The notes: generated by a model not told the origin, from the letters alone. 64,000 nt of DNA from Bdellovibrionia bacterium (GCA_030424715.1 JAUHWH010000008.1:79665-143664); one strand, 5' to 3'. Numbered from the stretch's first letter, positions 50,668 to 61,262 are shown. Translations and numbers: made by a program.

Positions 50668-53646
50668 TTAGTAAGACTCTTCATAGTACTGGCGAGAGAA
50701 TGGAAACACCGCCACCATCTTGATGGCTTTCTGCCACCCAAGGAGCTGCTTGAGACTCTGAGCGTATTCCTGCATTTGCAAAAAAGCTTTGTCTTTGAAG
50801 GCGGTGGAACCCGTCTTGTAATCGACGATCCAAAGCTGCTCGTCAACGACACCCCAAAGGTCAATACGCCTCTCCTTTGTCTGACCTTGGAGGTCCACCC
50901 GGTACCCCCACTCCACAAAGCCTTGATCGATGATGGCAGCAAAAGGCACTTCGTCATGATTTAGAATGAAGTCAATGGCTGCCGCCGTCTCCTCGTTGCG
51001 ATGAGGCAGCCAACGGCTCGCCAACCTCTTGGTGGTCTCGGGATCATGGTTTTTTAAAGTCTCAAAAATTCGATGCAGAACCACGCCCTCCCTTCGATTT
51101 TGCTGAGCCCCTTGGATCCCCAGCCAATTGCGTTCTTCGGTGCTCGCAGGTTCTGACTCCCCGGCTTCATTTGCAAAACGTGGCAGGGTCACGGCGAACG
51201 GGGGAACGATGTCCCCACTGGCCTCTCCCCATTTGATGGTCCGTGGCGCCACCTCTAAGAGCTCATCTCTTTGCAGATGAGACCAGGTTCGGCCGTCGAG
51301 AATCTGTTCAGTCGCGGCCGCCCAAGAGCGCCTGTCCACTTTACTATTCCAACTCATAAACAGCTTGTGCTTGGCTCGAGTCATCGCCACATAAAAAACA
51401 CGGTTCGCCTCTTCACTCTCTCGCCTTTTCATGTCGCGCAAGCAAAGAGGTTCCAGGACACCACCAGAGAATTGGCTTTGATCAACCAGGGGGAGCCTAA
51501 AACTCCAAAGTGCCCTTTCCGAATCTTTAGTGAAATCTTGAAATGTTGTCTCTTGCGGCTTTTTGTGAAGAAAAGGTAAAAAGACATATTCAAACTGCAA
51601 GCCCTTCGAGGCGTGAATGGTCATTAAGTGAATCTTGTTGGGCTCAACTGCTGAACTGGCATCCGCCCCATCGCCAAAATCATCGAGGCTGGAGGCCAAC
51701 GCGCCGTCATTGGCCAATCGCAAAAGACTGCCCCCGGGCTCCCGCGAGTTTTTTTCAATCAAATTGACTAACTTCCACAGGTTCGCCTCTCGACGACCTG
51801 TCGAATCAATTTGGTGACTGTAGTCGAACATCCCGAGCTGCAAGAGAAGTTTTCGAAAAACCCAGCCCACACCAAAAACATTTTTTTTAGCGAAGGCCTG
51901 CAAGAGAGCCTGCCCCGGTTGCTGTTGCTTATTATTTACAAAATAGTCTTTGAACAGAGGCCAAAAGTTTTCGCGCTGCTCGCCGATAATGCCTTTAATC
52001 GTAGAATCTGAAAGCGCCATCCAAGGACTTCTCATGATGAGAACCAAGCTTTTATCATCCCAGGGATTGATCAATATTTTTAAAAAGGCGATGGCATCAA
52101 GAATCTCTCGTCTTTTGAAGTAGTCAGAAGAAGCATGGGAAAGCACCGGAAACCCAAGCTTGGAAAGTTCTCTGTGCAGCTCGTCGATTTGGCCATGGGT
52201 TCGAGTTAAAATACAAATATCTTTTGGACTCACCCCTTGATCCATCAGCTCACCCAGCTGCTGACTGATCTGAAAGATCTCATTATCATCCTCTTCAGTG
52301 GTGTTTACCGACACAACAACAGCGGCCGAAGATTGGATGGGGTCTTGAGTGGCCTCCATCTCAGAGAAGCTCGCATCCAAAACTGGGAAGAATTGATTAA
52401 AAAAAGACAACAGATTTTCTTGCGATCGGTAGTTCTTTTGTAAAGATAAAACCTCAGCCCCTTGCTTTTGCATCGCTTGATGTTTTTCGAGAAACACCTC
52501 ACTGCGAGAACCACGGAACAAGTAAATCGACTGTTGCGGATCGCCAACGATATAACAAGAGCTTTCGCCAATCATTGGCTCAAGAATTTTTAATTGCAAA
52601 GGGCTCGTGTCTTGAAACTCATCGATAAACCAAGCATTCACATCCTCTGAAAACCGTCGCGTGATTTCGGGCTTTTCTCGACCAATGTGAAGTGAGTAAA
52701 ACTCTAGATCATCCGGCTCAAGCGCGGCTTCTGTGCGTTTTTTTTCAGTCAAACGATCCATGAACTGGGTCGCGAATTTTTCAAACTCTAAAAACGAAGC
52801 AATAACCTTGGGCCAATGTTCGGCGGCGTATTCTGGGTCAACCGCCCACTTTTTTAAATCTTTTAATGCTGTCGCCAACACATCATTTAAATCTTCGCTT
52901 AAGCCGGGGTTGTTTTTACTCTTGCGAGGCTTTTTTAAGGCGGACAATGTGACCTGCAATTTTTGACGTTTCTCTCCCCAAGGGGTCTTCTGAGAAAGGA
53001 TTTCCAGGAGACGATTTAGAGATGCAAAAAAATCGTCCCACGATTCCCCGGGGTCACATTGGGGCCCCTCGGAGACAACCTGCTGTAAGTCTTGCGCCGT
53101 CGGCTGTAAAAGATCTTGAATCAGAGATTCAAACTGCTGGGTGCTCCGAATGGGCGACGCTTGCTGTTCCCAGTAAATGGACTCATAAGCTTTTAAATTG
53201 TTGAGAAGACGGCGAAAATCAAAAACCTGCAGCAGGGGCCACTGTTGACTGTCGGCAATCATCTCTCGCAAAATTTGTTTGCGCCAAAAGTCCGCCTGAC
53301 TGCGATCAACAATTTTGAACTGACTAGGCAAGCCCATGCTGTATCCGTATCGACTTAAAAAAATGTTCAACAAACCGTGCATGGTCGTGATGTGCAAAAA
53401 ACTAGTGGACTGTACAAACTCAAGGGCTTCTGGTTTTTCCTCAAGACAGTAAACTAAGAGCCTTTGCTTTAGCTCTTGCGTGGCCTTACGAGTGAAAGTG
53501 GTGAGAACCGTCTTGGGCCATTGGCCCATCTCAGCGTGATAATCTAAGGCTTGGGTGATCACCTCGCGAGTGAGGTTCCAAGTTTTTCCCGCACCGGCAC
53601 CGGCCCGCACGAACTTCTTTATTGGCTTAAAGCTGGGTTCCGACAT
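50668..53646 (-). CDS. addA: AddA-like UvrD-family helicase with C-terminal PD-(D/E)XK nuclease
   Basis: Walker A 'AGAGAGKTWNLT', 'FIDEFQDTSPLQLKIL', 'VFYVAMTRAKHKLF', nuclease 'IDLWGVVDEQLWIVDYKTG'. Confidence 0.85.
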   Translation of the reverse strand: MSEPSFKPIKKFVRAGAGAGKTWNLTREVITQALDYHAEMGQWPKTVLTTFTRKATQELKQRLLVYCLEEKPEALEFVQSTSFLHITTMHGLLNIFLSRYGYSMGLPSQFKIVDRSQADFWRKQILREMIADSQQWPLLQVFDFRRLLNNLKAYESIYWEQQASPIRSTQQFESLIQDLLQPTAQDLQQVVSEGPQCDPGESWDDFFASLNRLLEILSQKTPWGEKRQKLQVTLSALKKPRKSKNNPGLSEDLNDVLATALKDLKKWAVDPEYAAEHWPKVIASFLEFEKFATQFMDRLTEKKRTEAALEPDDLEFYSLHIGREKPEITRRFSEDVNAWFIDEFQDTSPLQLKILEPMIGESSCYIVGDPQQSIYLFRGSRSEVFLEKHQAMQKQGAEVLSLQKNYRSQENLLSFFNQFFPVLDASFSEMEATQDPIQSSAAVVVSVNTTEEDDNEIFQISQQLGELMDQGVSPKDICILTRTHGQIDELHRELSKLGFPVLSHASSDYFKRREILDAIAFLKILINPWDDKSLVLIMRSPWMALSDSTIKGIIGEQRENFWPLFKDYFVNNKQQQPGQALLQAFAKKNVFGVGWVFRKLLLQLGMFDYSHQIDSTGRREANLWKLVNLIEKNSREPGGSLLRLANDGALASSLDDFGDGADASSAVEPNKIHLMTIHASKGLQFEYVFLPFLHKKPQETTFQDFTKDSERALWSFRLPLVDQSQFSGGVLEPLCLRDMKRRESEEANRVFYVAMTRAKHKLFMSWNSKVDRRSWAAATEQILDGRTWSHLQRDELLEVAPRTIKWGEASGDIVPPFAVTLPRFANEAGESEPASTEERNWLGIQGAQQNRREGVVLHRIFETLKNHDPETTKRLASRWLPHRNEETAAAIDFILNHDEVPFAAIIDQGFVEWGYRVDLQGQTKERRIDLWGVVDEQLWIVDYKTGSTAFKDKAFLQMQEYAQSLKQLLGWQKAIKMVAVFPFSRQYYEESY

Positions 53647-56321
53647 AATTTGTTCCAATCGCAAGTTTCACATATCTTAAGGTCACCCTGATGAGGGCTT
53701 GGATCGATCTCACCGTCCGAAATACTTTTGATAATTTTTGCCACAAGGGCCTTTGTCTCGGCCAACAGCTTATCAAGGTCGTCTCGAGTCATTTTTTTGG
53801 AGGGTAAAAAGTCTGAAGAGGCTTCGGCAATAGCAAACCCCTTACTACGCTCCAAGGTTTTTAAAACGTAATAGAAGGCCCCCACCACATTGTGAGGCGT
53901 GCCATCAAGAGCCCCCTCAATCAAAGCAATGGCGTAGAGCGCTAGTTGAATTTTACCATTTTTTATCCAAGACCCAAACTGAGTGAGCCCCGCATCTGAT
54001 GATTTATAGTCGATCAAGACGAGTTGGTTTTGGTCGTTTTGATCGATACGATCAATCACCCCTCGAAATGGGATCCCCTCGGTGGGATGAAAATGGAAAG
54101 ACTCATTGTCATCACATCGAATGTGGGTTTTCAAAAACTTTTCAACAGCGAGAGTTTCGGTGTTCGGGTATTGGTTGCGCCACTGGACCTCCTTTTTAAC
54201 AAAGGCTGTCGTCAACTGAGCATAAAAGGGACGCAAGAAGTTCCAAATCTCCTGAGAGTAGACTTCAAGGGCCACATCGTTTCGAGCCCGATCGACCAAT
54301 TCAAGGACCTCGGAATCCTGCAATGCAAATTTCTTTTCAGACACCACCAGCTCACAAATTCGATGCAACAAGCGGCCCCGAGACATGGAGTCAATATCCA
54401 GGTCTAAGATGGGGTCTTGCGCGAGGTGCAATGACTTACGAGCAAACAGTTTAAAAGGGCATTTGAAATACTCCTCTAAAGAAGAAGCCGACAGTGACAA
54501 ATCGGTAAAGGGCACTGGCCCGGTGGCCAGCTCGCCTCGGTCTCGCTTGATTCCTTGCTCACAGAGGGTTGCAACTTCCTCACTGTGATTGAGGTCTGAT
54601 CCAGGATCATACAACTTGACCTGGTCCCAGCGAGTGTTGCTGACGGCATCCAATTGAAAACTATGGTTTTCTGCCATGGCGCCCTGCAACCAATACAGTG
54701 ATGGCGATTGAAACTGCCCAGAAAAATTGGTTTCACTGACCAGAAGGATCACTTCATCCCACTGTTTTTTATCGAACCAGTGCAGTTGCTCTACCACCTT
54801 ACGGCGATCGGCATGGGGTAGGTTAAAACCGAAATTTATTTTAATGGATTCAATGTCCGTCCAGTGCAAGGCGGTATCATGGGTGTCCGTAAGATCGTCT
54901 TCGGCGAGCCCTAAAATGATAGCTTTTTGCACAGTCACGTTATCGGCCGCTGCTAAGGGGAGGACATGAATTCCCTCGGAGTCGGCTTCGCAGATTTTCT
55001 TTTCATTACGCGCAAAGTAGTTTTCAAAAAACTCAAGCCACTTCTCTCGAGTCAAAGTCTCTGACAGATAAAAAATATCGTCTAACTCTTCAACAATAGT
55101 TTCAAGACTGCTCTGAGTTGATTTTGACATCAATGAAAAAGCCCACTCAAAGAAGGTTGCAAAATCCACTGCCTCATCTTGCTCTATGATAGTCGGCACG
55201 CTTTCGGCCACCACTGAGCGGCGGGCATAGTCAGACACATCGTACACATTACTAAAGAGACCTTGAAAGCTGTGGTATTCAATCACCGGGCTTTCAACAT
55301 CTGAAAATAGAATTTGCTCGCCGTCACCCTTTTGGTGCTTTTTGAGAGCTGTGCGCATTTTCGACAACCATGTCTGAAAGACAGGAAGCTGAGATAAAGG
55401 GGTGGTTACAGATTTCTGCACAGGAATGCCCTCAACAAGCAGATGCTCATAAAGGGTTGGCCAATAATTTTCGATGCGAGGAGAGACAATAACAATGTCT
55501 TGCGGTCTTAAACCTTGATCTAACCACTCTCGGGTGGCGGCCACAGCCTCTTTCACCTCAGCCAGCATCGACGGCATCAATCTGTAGTGGCGTTGTCGCG
55601 GCGCTGGTTCCATGTTGATTTCTTGGGGTTGGCAACGGCTCAATAGGGCTTGGTAGACCTCTTTGTCTTTCTCATGGGCCGGGACAATGACTGTGACATC
55701 TTGCACACGACTTAAATTTAGCAGAAGCTCACTTTCAACATCATCGATGTCTAGGCCCAGATCCACCAGATAAGGAGTGTCTGCGATCATCGGTAACTCT
55801 TGGTTGAGCAAGACCCCCTTCATCCACTCTTGGGGAATAATCTTGAGTTGCAGAAGTTTCTCCCACAGTCGTTGGCCCATTTCATACCAGTCGGCCCAAC
55901 GCTCTTTGGCCTCTTCTTTTTCAGAAAACCACTGCTCCATCACGTCTTCACCCTGAAAGTGACTGAGAAGAGGCAGGATCTGACCCATAGTTTGATAGGC
56001 TCGCCCACAATCTTTTTGGGACAATTTAAGAGGATGGCTTTTCAGTATTTCCGCCATCCATTTTTCAATTAAAAACTTTGCAATGTCCGGAGCCAAAGGT
56101 TGCCACTCTGGATCATTCATCAGAAGCAGCCTTTGCCAGAGTTCACTGGCGCGCAGCACTCGGTCTGTGTGAATGATGGGGCCCTTGTTTTCAATTAAGA
56201 GATTTTGGATCCAAAACTTGCTTTCTAAACTATTGACGATCCAAAACCCATCACTGTCTAAATGATCAGCAAACACCTGTCGTTTTTGATCGGGACTCTC
56301 GAGAATCAAACATTGTAGCAT
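53619..56321 (-). CDS. addB: AddB-like protein with C-terminal PD-(D/E)XK nuclease and Fe-S-type Cys motif
   Basis: 'GVIDRIDQNDQNQLVLIDYKSSDAG'; 'YFKCPFKLFA' and 'CETCDWNKLC' cysteines; overlaps addA. Confidence 0.75.
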   Translation of the reverse strand: MLQCLILESPDQKRQVFADHLDSDGFWIVNSLESKFWIQNLLIENKGPIIHTDRVLRASELWQRLLLMNDPEWQPLAPDIAKFLIEKWMAEILKSHPLKLSQKDCGRAYQTMGQILPLLSHFQGEDVMEQWFSEKEEAKERWADWYEMGQRLWEKLLQLKIIPQEWMKGVLLNQELPMIADTPYLVDLGLDIDDVESELLLNLSRVQDVTVIVPAHEKDKEVYQALLSRCQPQEINMEPAPRQRHYRLMPSMLAEVKEAVAATREWLDQGLRPQDIVIVSPRIENYWPTLYEHLLVEGIPVQKSVTTPLSQLPVFQTWLSKMRTALKKHQKGDGEQILFSDVESPVIEYHSFQGLFSNVYDVSDYARRSVVAESVPTIIEQDEAVDFATFFEWAFSLMSKSTQSSLETIVEELDDIFYLSETLTREKWLEFFENYFARNEKKICEADSEGIHVLPLAAADNVTVQKAIILGLAEDDLTDTHDTALHWTDIESIKINFGFNLPHADRRKVVEQLHWFDKKQWDEVILLVSETNFSGQFQSPSLYWLQGAMAENHSFQLDAVSNTRWDQVKLYDPGSDLNHSEEVATLCEQGIKRDRGELATGPVPFTDLSLSASSLEEYFKCPFKLFARKSLHLAQDPILDLDIDSMSRGRLLHRICELVVSEKKFALQDSEVLELVDRARNDVALEVYSQEIWNFLRPFYAQLTTAFVKKEVQWRNQYPNTETLAVEKFLKTHIRCDDNESFHFHPTEGIPFRGVIDRIDQNDQNQLVLIDYKSSDAGLTQFGSWIKNGKIQLALYAIALIEGALDGTPHNVVGAFYYVLKTLERSKGFAIAEASSDFLPSKKMTRDDLDKLLAETKALVAKIIKSISDGEIDPSPHQGDLKICETCDWNKLCRNPALSQ

Positions 56322-56398
56322 GCAGCCACGCTAGCATAAAACCGATGCCCGCACCGCAACTATCGAGGAGAGCCCCAATTAAGACCCACCGCAGAACC

Positions 56399-57514
56399 TT
56401 AACGTCGTAATTTTCGATTGTGATTTTTAGTACTTGGACGAGACATTTTGAAGAGAGAAAAGCTCCCTGGATCAATTCCAAATTCAAAAGAAAACTGAAC
56501 CATGTACCGACGATCTTCGAGCTGCCCAGGGTAGGCCCCTAATTCAACACCGTAGGAGGCCGCGTCCACTCGAAAAATCCAAAGATCAAAGCTGGCGCCC
56601 ACAGTGTAATACCCTTGGTTGAACCCACCTCGCACATCAAGTAAGGGCCAACTGAACTCAATGCCCATATTGATTTTCTTACCGAGCTGCTGGTTGCCAT
56701 CATTCAGAAAACGAAAATCAATAGCGGGTCGGATATCCATAAACAAGCTCTCATAATTGAGGCCCACACCTAAGATTTGCTCCTGTTGCACAGGCTCAGG
56801 AGCCACCGATCCGGCTGTGGCTTCAAAACTGGTGTTACCCATGTCTCGCCAGGTAAAAGCAATGGTTGGATTAAGACCTCCAGGAAAAGTAAATGTGGCG
56901 CCCCAATCAAAAGCATAACCCACACCAGAGCGATTGAGTTCATTTTGGATGGTCTCTGGATCAAGAGTCGCAATCGTCGAAACCCCGATGGGAACATTGC
57001 CCCCTGTACGAGCAACCCTTCGCGCCTGTAAGCCCAACTGTAAAAACTTGGGGACGAGATCAAAGCCCGCCCCGGCAACAAAGCCGTAATCCACGCGATA
57101 AAACGAATCAATATTGGGAAACACGGGGTTGTTGACCTGAAAGTTACCATCTAAGACCCCGTAGGCGCCAAAAGCGAAGCCACCAAAACTGAGAAGGGAC
57201 TTTGCACCGGTAAACAACGTAATGTCTTCGCCGTAAAGATCGTTAATGATCTCATTCACATCACTGGAGTCTTCGGCGATATCTAAAAATCTTTGATAAG
57301 AGTCGATGGCATTAGTCCCTAAGCCAGGATCCAAGATGGTCCAACGAAAGCCACCCATTTTCGCGAGGCCTGCGGGGTTATAAAAAATAGCATCACTGTT
57401 GTTGACCACTGCCGTATAAGCATTGCCCATCCCCAGGGCACGAGTGGACAAACCGATGTCTGCGGCATCCACCTGGGTTGAAATCAAAATGAAGAAAACA
57501 AAAATACTTTTCAT
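56399..57514 (-). CDS. Outer-membrane beta-barrel protein ('GMGxAxxA...YNPAGL' family, FadL/TraF-like)
   Basis: Signal peptide MKSIFVFFILISTQVDA; 'TRALGMGNAYTAVVNNSDAIFYNPAGL'. Confidence 0.75.
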   Translation of the reverse strand: MKSIFVFFILISTQVDAADIGLSTRALGMGNAYTAVVNNSDAIFYNPAGLAKMGGFRWTILDPGLGTNAIDSYQRFLDIAEDSSDVNEIINDLYGEDITLFTGAKSLLSFGGFAFGAYGVLDGNFQVNNPVFPNIDSFYRVDYGFVAGAGFDLVPKFLQLGLQARRVARTGGNVPIGVSTIATLDPETIQNELNRSGVGYAFDWGATFTFPGGLNPTIAFTWRDMGNTSFEATAGSVAPEPVQQEQILGVGLNYESLFMDIRPAIDFRFLNDGNQQLGKKINMGIEFSWPLLDVRGGFNQGYYTVGASFDLWIFRVDAASYGVELGAYPGQLEDRRYMVQFSFEFGIDPGSFSLFKMSRPSTKNHNRKLRR

Positions 57515-57521
57515 CACATCC

Positions 57522-58334
57522 TTAAGGGCAGCTCGGGTTAGCGACAGCGCAAGTTGTAAAATCGTTGCCACCGCAAGAGTCGATCCCAATATCACTGGAC
57601 CCAATTGCGTAGCGCAGAGCTTGCACCTGGTTCGCGGTAAAGACAGAGGGGTCGGTGGCGTTGCAATAGACCGCCAAATTGGGGTCCGCATCACAAATGG
57701 CTTGCACATCGTCGAGGGCATCGGCTGTACCAAAGCTCGTTCCGATGCCAGCAAAACTTTTAATAACCACAGCAAGACTGGCTCCGACCTCGCGAACTAA
57801 ATCATCGGGTAAATCATTGACATCACATTGGTCAAAGCCCGCATCGGCAGACCCATCGTCGTCAGCGTCGGCGCGGCTGGATAAAATCACCCCCACCTTG
57901 GCCAAACCATTAAAGGCAGCCAGTAGGTTTTCATCGCCGTTGCGAACGGCTTCGTCTCCAATACCCAAGAGAGAACGTTCAGCGACCACACAATCCGCCT
58001 CATTGCCCTCCGCCGCTCCTGGAAATGCCGCCATGAGGGCAGCAAAAATTGTGGCCGAACCAACGTTTTGCATATTATTGAGCAAGGTTAAAAACACCAG
58101 GCCACAGCGTCCGGCATAGGCGGAGGCGTAGATCGGGATCCGATCACGATCAGCAATAAAGCTGGCATCCAGACTCTCCAAAAGATCAATAGCTAATGCG
58201 AAATTACCGGAATTGATTTCTCGCTTGGCTTGAAAAAACTTGGCCTCATTGGTGTCTTTGTCAGCGATCTCGTCGAATATGTTTTTACTACAAGAGGACA
58301 GAACCAAAAGAAGGGGTAGGATGTATTTTTTCAT
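57522..58334 (-). CDS. Putative lipoprotein
   Basis: MKKYILPLLLVLSSCSKN lipobox. Confidence 0.75.
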   Translation of the reverse strand: MKKYILPLLLVLSSCSKNIFDEIADKDTNEAKFFQAKREINSGNFALAIDLLESLDASFIADRDRIPIYASAYAGRCGLVFLTLLNNMQNVGSATIFAALMAAFPGAAEGNEADCVVAERSLLGIGDEAVRNGDENLLAAFNGLAKVGVILSSRADADDDGSADAGFDQCDVNDLPDDLVREVGASLAVVIKSFAGIGTSFGTADALDDVQAICDADPNLAVYCNATDPSVFTANQVQALRYAIGSSDIGIDSCGGNDFTTCAVANPSCP

Positions 58335-58335
58335 A

Positions 58336-59400
58336 TCAAAACCTCACCGCAAATTTTAAGGTCACCCGTCGATCTCGATCGGTGAAAGTCCCGAACGTGA
58401 CGGGTTCTGAATAGGTCGCGGCCTGAAACTGCATAAGGCCGGTGGAATACTCCATGCCCGCGGTCCAGTCATTTTCGTGGTACCCGGCTCTAAAAAAATA
58501 GGCGTCCCAGATATTCACCTCGGTGCCTATGTGGAGGCGATCCATATGATCATCGACATTTTCAGTGTCATCGATGCCTGTGTACTCGACAGTGAGAACA
58601 CCTCGCGACTGCTTGCCGTAAATAGGAAATGCCGCGACGGCCACATCAATACTTTGATCAACGACTCTCGGCGTGCCGTTAACACCATTGCCAAAAGCTC
58701 CACCACCAGCTGTGAAGGATGTGTGTCCGATGTCTCGAACATAGACCGTCAAAGTGGGTAGCCACTGCCATGGCGCAGCTAAGGTCAAACCGCTATCAAC
58801 ACCGATCCCCATGCCCTCTGAGGCCATGGCACCAATGGTCAGCGAGTCCGTTGCCGGATTGCGACTGCCAAAAAATTCGGTGCGATTGATCAGGCGCCCC
58901 GCAAAACCAAATTTGATACGGCCGCCCCAAAAACGCATATTGTACGCCAGGTTCAATGAGTAATCGTTTTGATAGTTATAATCCATACTGCCGTCGGCGT
59001 TGCGCTTGGCGAGAACTTCGTAGCGTCCCAACAGGCCAATTCCAAAATTGGGCAAAACAATGGAGGGGAACATTTGTGCCTTGAAGTAGTAGGGCTCACC
59101 GACATTGTCATCTTGTTGATCATACAGACCTTGAGGATCAATGGCTCCGATGCCCGCCGTTCCGACGAGGGTGTCGGCCCCACCAGAACTACCGGTGATT
59201 TCGGGGTCTAAAATTGTGAAAAAGTAGTCTCTTAAGCGCCCCAATCCATTGGGGTTGGATAGCACAGCCGTTTCATCATTGGCCACGGCGATACTCGCAC
59301 CGCCCATTCCCATTTGGCGAACACCACGATAGAACTCAAAGTCTGCCTTCGCCAAGGCTACGTTAGTGATGCACAATATGATTGTTAATACTTTTCCCAT
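58336..59400 (-). CDS. Outer-membrane beta-barrel protein, same family as 56399-57514
   Basis: 'VRQMGMGGASIAVANDETAVLSNPNGL'; ends 'RRVTLKFAVRF*'. Confidence 0.75.
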   Translation of the reverse strand: MGKVLTIILCITNVALAKADFEFYRGVRQMGMGGASIAVANDETAVLSNPNGLGRLRDYFFTILDPEITGSSGGADTLVGTAGIGAIDPQGLYDQQDDNVGEPYYFKAQMFPSIVLPNFGIGLLGRYEVLAKRNADGSMDYNYQNDYSLNLAYNMRFWGGRIKFGFAGRLINRTEFFGSRNPATDSLTIGAMASEGMGIGVDSGLTLAAPWQWLPTLTVYVRDIGHTSFTAGGGAFGNGVNGTPRVVDQSIDVAVAAFPIYGKQSRGVLTVEYTGIDDTENVDDHMDRLHIGTEVNIWDAYFFRAGYHENDWTAGMEYSTGLMQFQAATYSEPVTFGTFTDRDRRVTLKFAVRF

Positions 59401-59619
59401 GACCTCTTCCTTGAAGTTCCATGTCCTAATCGGCGGTTTTTTGTATCAACTTGAGAAAAATTGTAAGACTCGCCAACACTGGATTTTGGTCTGGCACAAT
59501 TGCAGGTTTCGAAGCCCCTGTGCTGGGACACGGACCGAGGATGGGGTCATGAGAAATCCTTGGCCAGAGCCTCTGGTCTTCATTATAATGATATATCAAG
59601 AAAATTCAGCGGAGGAATT

Positions 59620-60339
59620 ATGATCAGGCTTATTGGCGGCATTATCACAGGCTTAGCACTTTTTTTCATCACGGGATGCGAAGACAAACAAGAATCAAAA
59701 CTCTTTGAAGCCCAGGTTTGCCTCGATCGCGCCACTCCTCAAACAGCACTGAGTTGCTCCGATCTTGTTGCCGGGCAAACCTCAAAACGAGCCTATGTTA
59801 TCGTGTGTTCAGCGCGCTTTCTTGCCAGGGGCTTGGACGAAACCAAAATCGTGGCCGCCCTTGAGCAGATCAGTAAAGAGGGCGGGACTAACCCCACATC
59901 CACAGCCATCGCCAATTTGGCTGTGATGAATGATGCTGAAAACCCAACAGCCTATGATCCGACCTTCGCACAAGACACTCTCACGGCCTGTAACCTGACA
60001 GAGTCACCGGGATTGATTGCTCTTGCGAGCTTTTCATCCATTGCCACCACAGTGGGTGGCTTGGCCTCGGCGGAGTCATGCATTGATGCCTCGCCTGCAT
60101 CAGGCGAGCCCTTCACCGTCGATCAAGCCTGCATGCAAACCCAGATCGGCTTAACTGGTTCCACCGGTGATGCCACGACCATTGGACAAACAGCGGTGGC
60201 AAACCAGCAAATTCTGTGCGGCACCGATGGTATCTTTAAGGGGAAGTCTTTTTGCACCGACCTGGATGCAGCGATCGCTGCTGGCGGTACGGCTGACACC
60301 ATCGGCGATGCCATTTTAAATGGGATCAAAGGGGACTGA
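59620..60339 (+). CDS. Putative lipoprotein
   Basis: GGAGG RBS; MIRLIGGIITGLALFFITGCEDKQ lipobox. Confidence 0.75.
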   Translation: MIRLIGGIITGLALFFITGCEDKQESKLFEAQVCLDRATPQTALSCSDLVAGQTSKRAYVIVCSARFLARGLDETKIVAALEQISKEGGTNPTSTAIANLAVMNDAENPTAYDPTFAQDTLTACNLTESPGLIALASFSSIATTVGGLASAESCIDASPASGEPFTVDQACMQTQIGLTGSTGDATTIGQTAVANQQILCGTDGIFKGKSFCTDLDAAIAAGGTADTIGDAILNGIKGD

Positions 60340-60346
60340 GTAGGCA

Positions 60347-61201
60347 ATGCGAAGGCCTTGTTCATTCATTTATTGTATACTTATGGCGTTTTCTATTCAG
60401 GGCAACGCCACTTCTTTTTCTGCAGATTTTCAACAAGAGCTGATTGATTATCATGTCGCTCTAAACAATAAATTTCACAAAAGCCCAAAAGCTTTTGTTG
60501 AACACGCTCCGTTCTCCTCCAACGAAAAAGTGGCCCTTCGCAGTTGGCTTGATAAAAAGCCAGCGACGAGCCTCCCTCTTTTGAAGAAACAAAACCACGG
60601 CTTTCAGTTTTGGCATCAAGGTCAACGAATTGTTGTGAAGTTCAAAGATCGCAGCACTTACGTTAATAATATTAAAATACCGCCGATGGGCAACCGCAAT
60701 GTCATGCAAAGACTGCAGGTCCTTAAAGCAGCACTCGCCCCCCTCTACAAAAGAAAGACCGAACACGCTCTGCTCGCCTGGCTGTTGCCAAGAGCCTTCG
60801 CCGAAAGCGAATCCAATGTTTTGTACCGCAATAACCGATCGTGGTGGCAATTTTTTCAAGATAAACATCCCATCAACCGCGTCGACACCTCTCAAGGCAA
60901 CGCGTGGACCCAAGGTGCGGGCCGCAACATGCGCGGACATATCGGCACCCAACGCTTTGGAGGCATCAGACTGTGGTGGAACAAATCGAAGGCCCGTTGG
61001 CATGCCTTTGTCAACAACGAGAAGGTGGTGGTGGCGCTCGACACCGCCCATGAATACACCATCGAAAGCGCGGTGATGGCCGCAGACTATCTGGTAGGAA
61101 TGTACTGGCACCAGCTCGACAAACCCGAGACCACCCGCCGCATGATCCAAAAGAACATTGAAAGGGGCTGGCAAGAGAGCCCTGCTGCCGCTTCCCAATA
61201 A
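60347..61201 (+). CDS. Hypothetical secreted protein
   Basis: Signal-peptide-like N-terminus; immediately follows the lipoprotein. Confidence 0.65.
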   Translation: MRRPCSFIYCILMAFSIQGNATSFSADFQQELIDYHVALNNKFHKSPKAFVEHAPFSSNEKVALRSWLDKKPATSLPLLKKQNHGFQFWHQGQRIVVKFKDRSTYVNNIKIPPMGNRNVMQRLQVLKAALAPLYKRKTEHALLAWLLPRAFAESESNVLYRNNRSWWQFFQDKHPINRVDTSQGNAWTQGAGRNMRGHIGTQRFGGIRLWWNKSKARWHAFVNNEKVVVALDTAHEYTIESAVMAADYLVGMYWHQLDKPETTRRMIQKNIERGWQESPAAASQ

Positions 61202-61230
61202 AAAAAGCCTAAGTTAATAAACTTAGGCTT
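61202..61230 (-). terminator. Terminator of rpsD
   Basis: AAGCCTAAGT/ACTTAGGCTT stem followed by a T-run on the minus strand. Confidence 0.85.
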
Positions 61231-61262
61231 CTCGTGCTCACAGATCGACGGGTTGTCGAAAT

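Noticed and set aside
60461-61198. 245-aa minus-strand ORF opposite the secreted orphan
   Set aside because: Plus-strand gene has a signal peptide and follows the lipoprotein closely; the antisense frame looks like a shadow.
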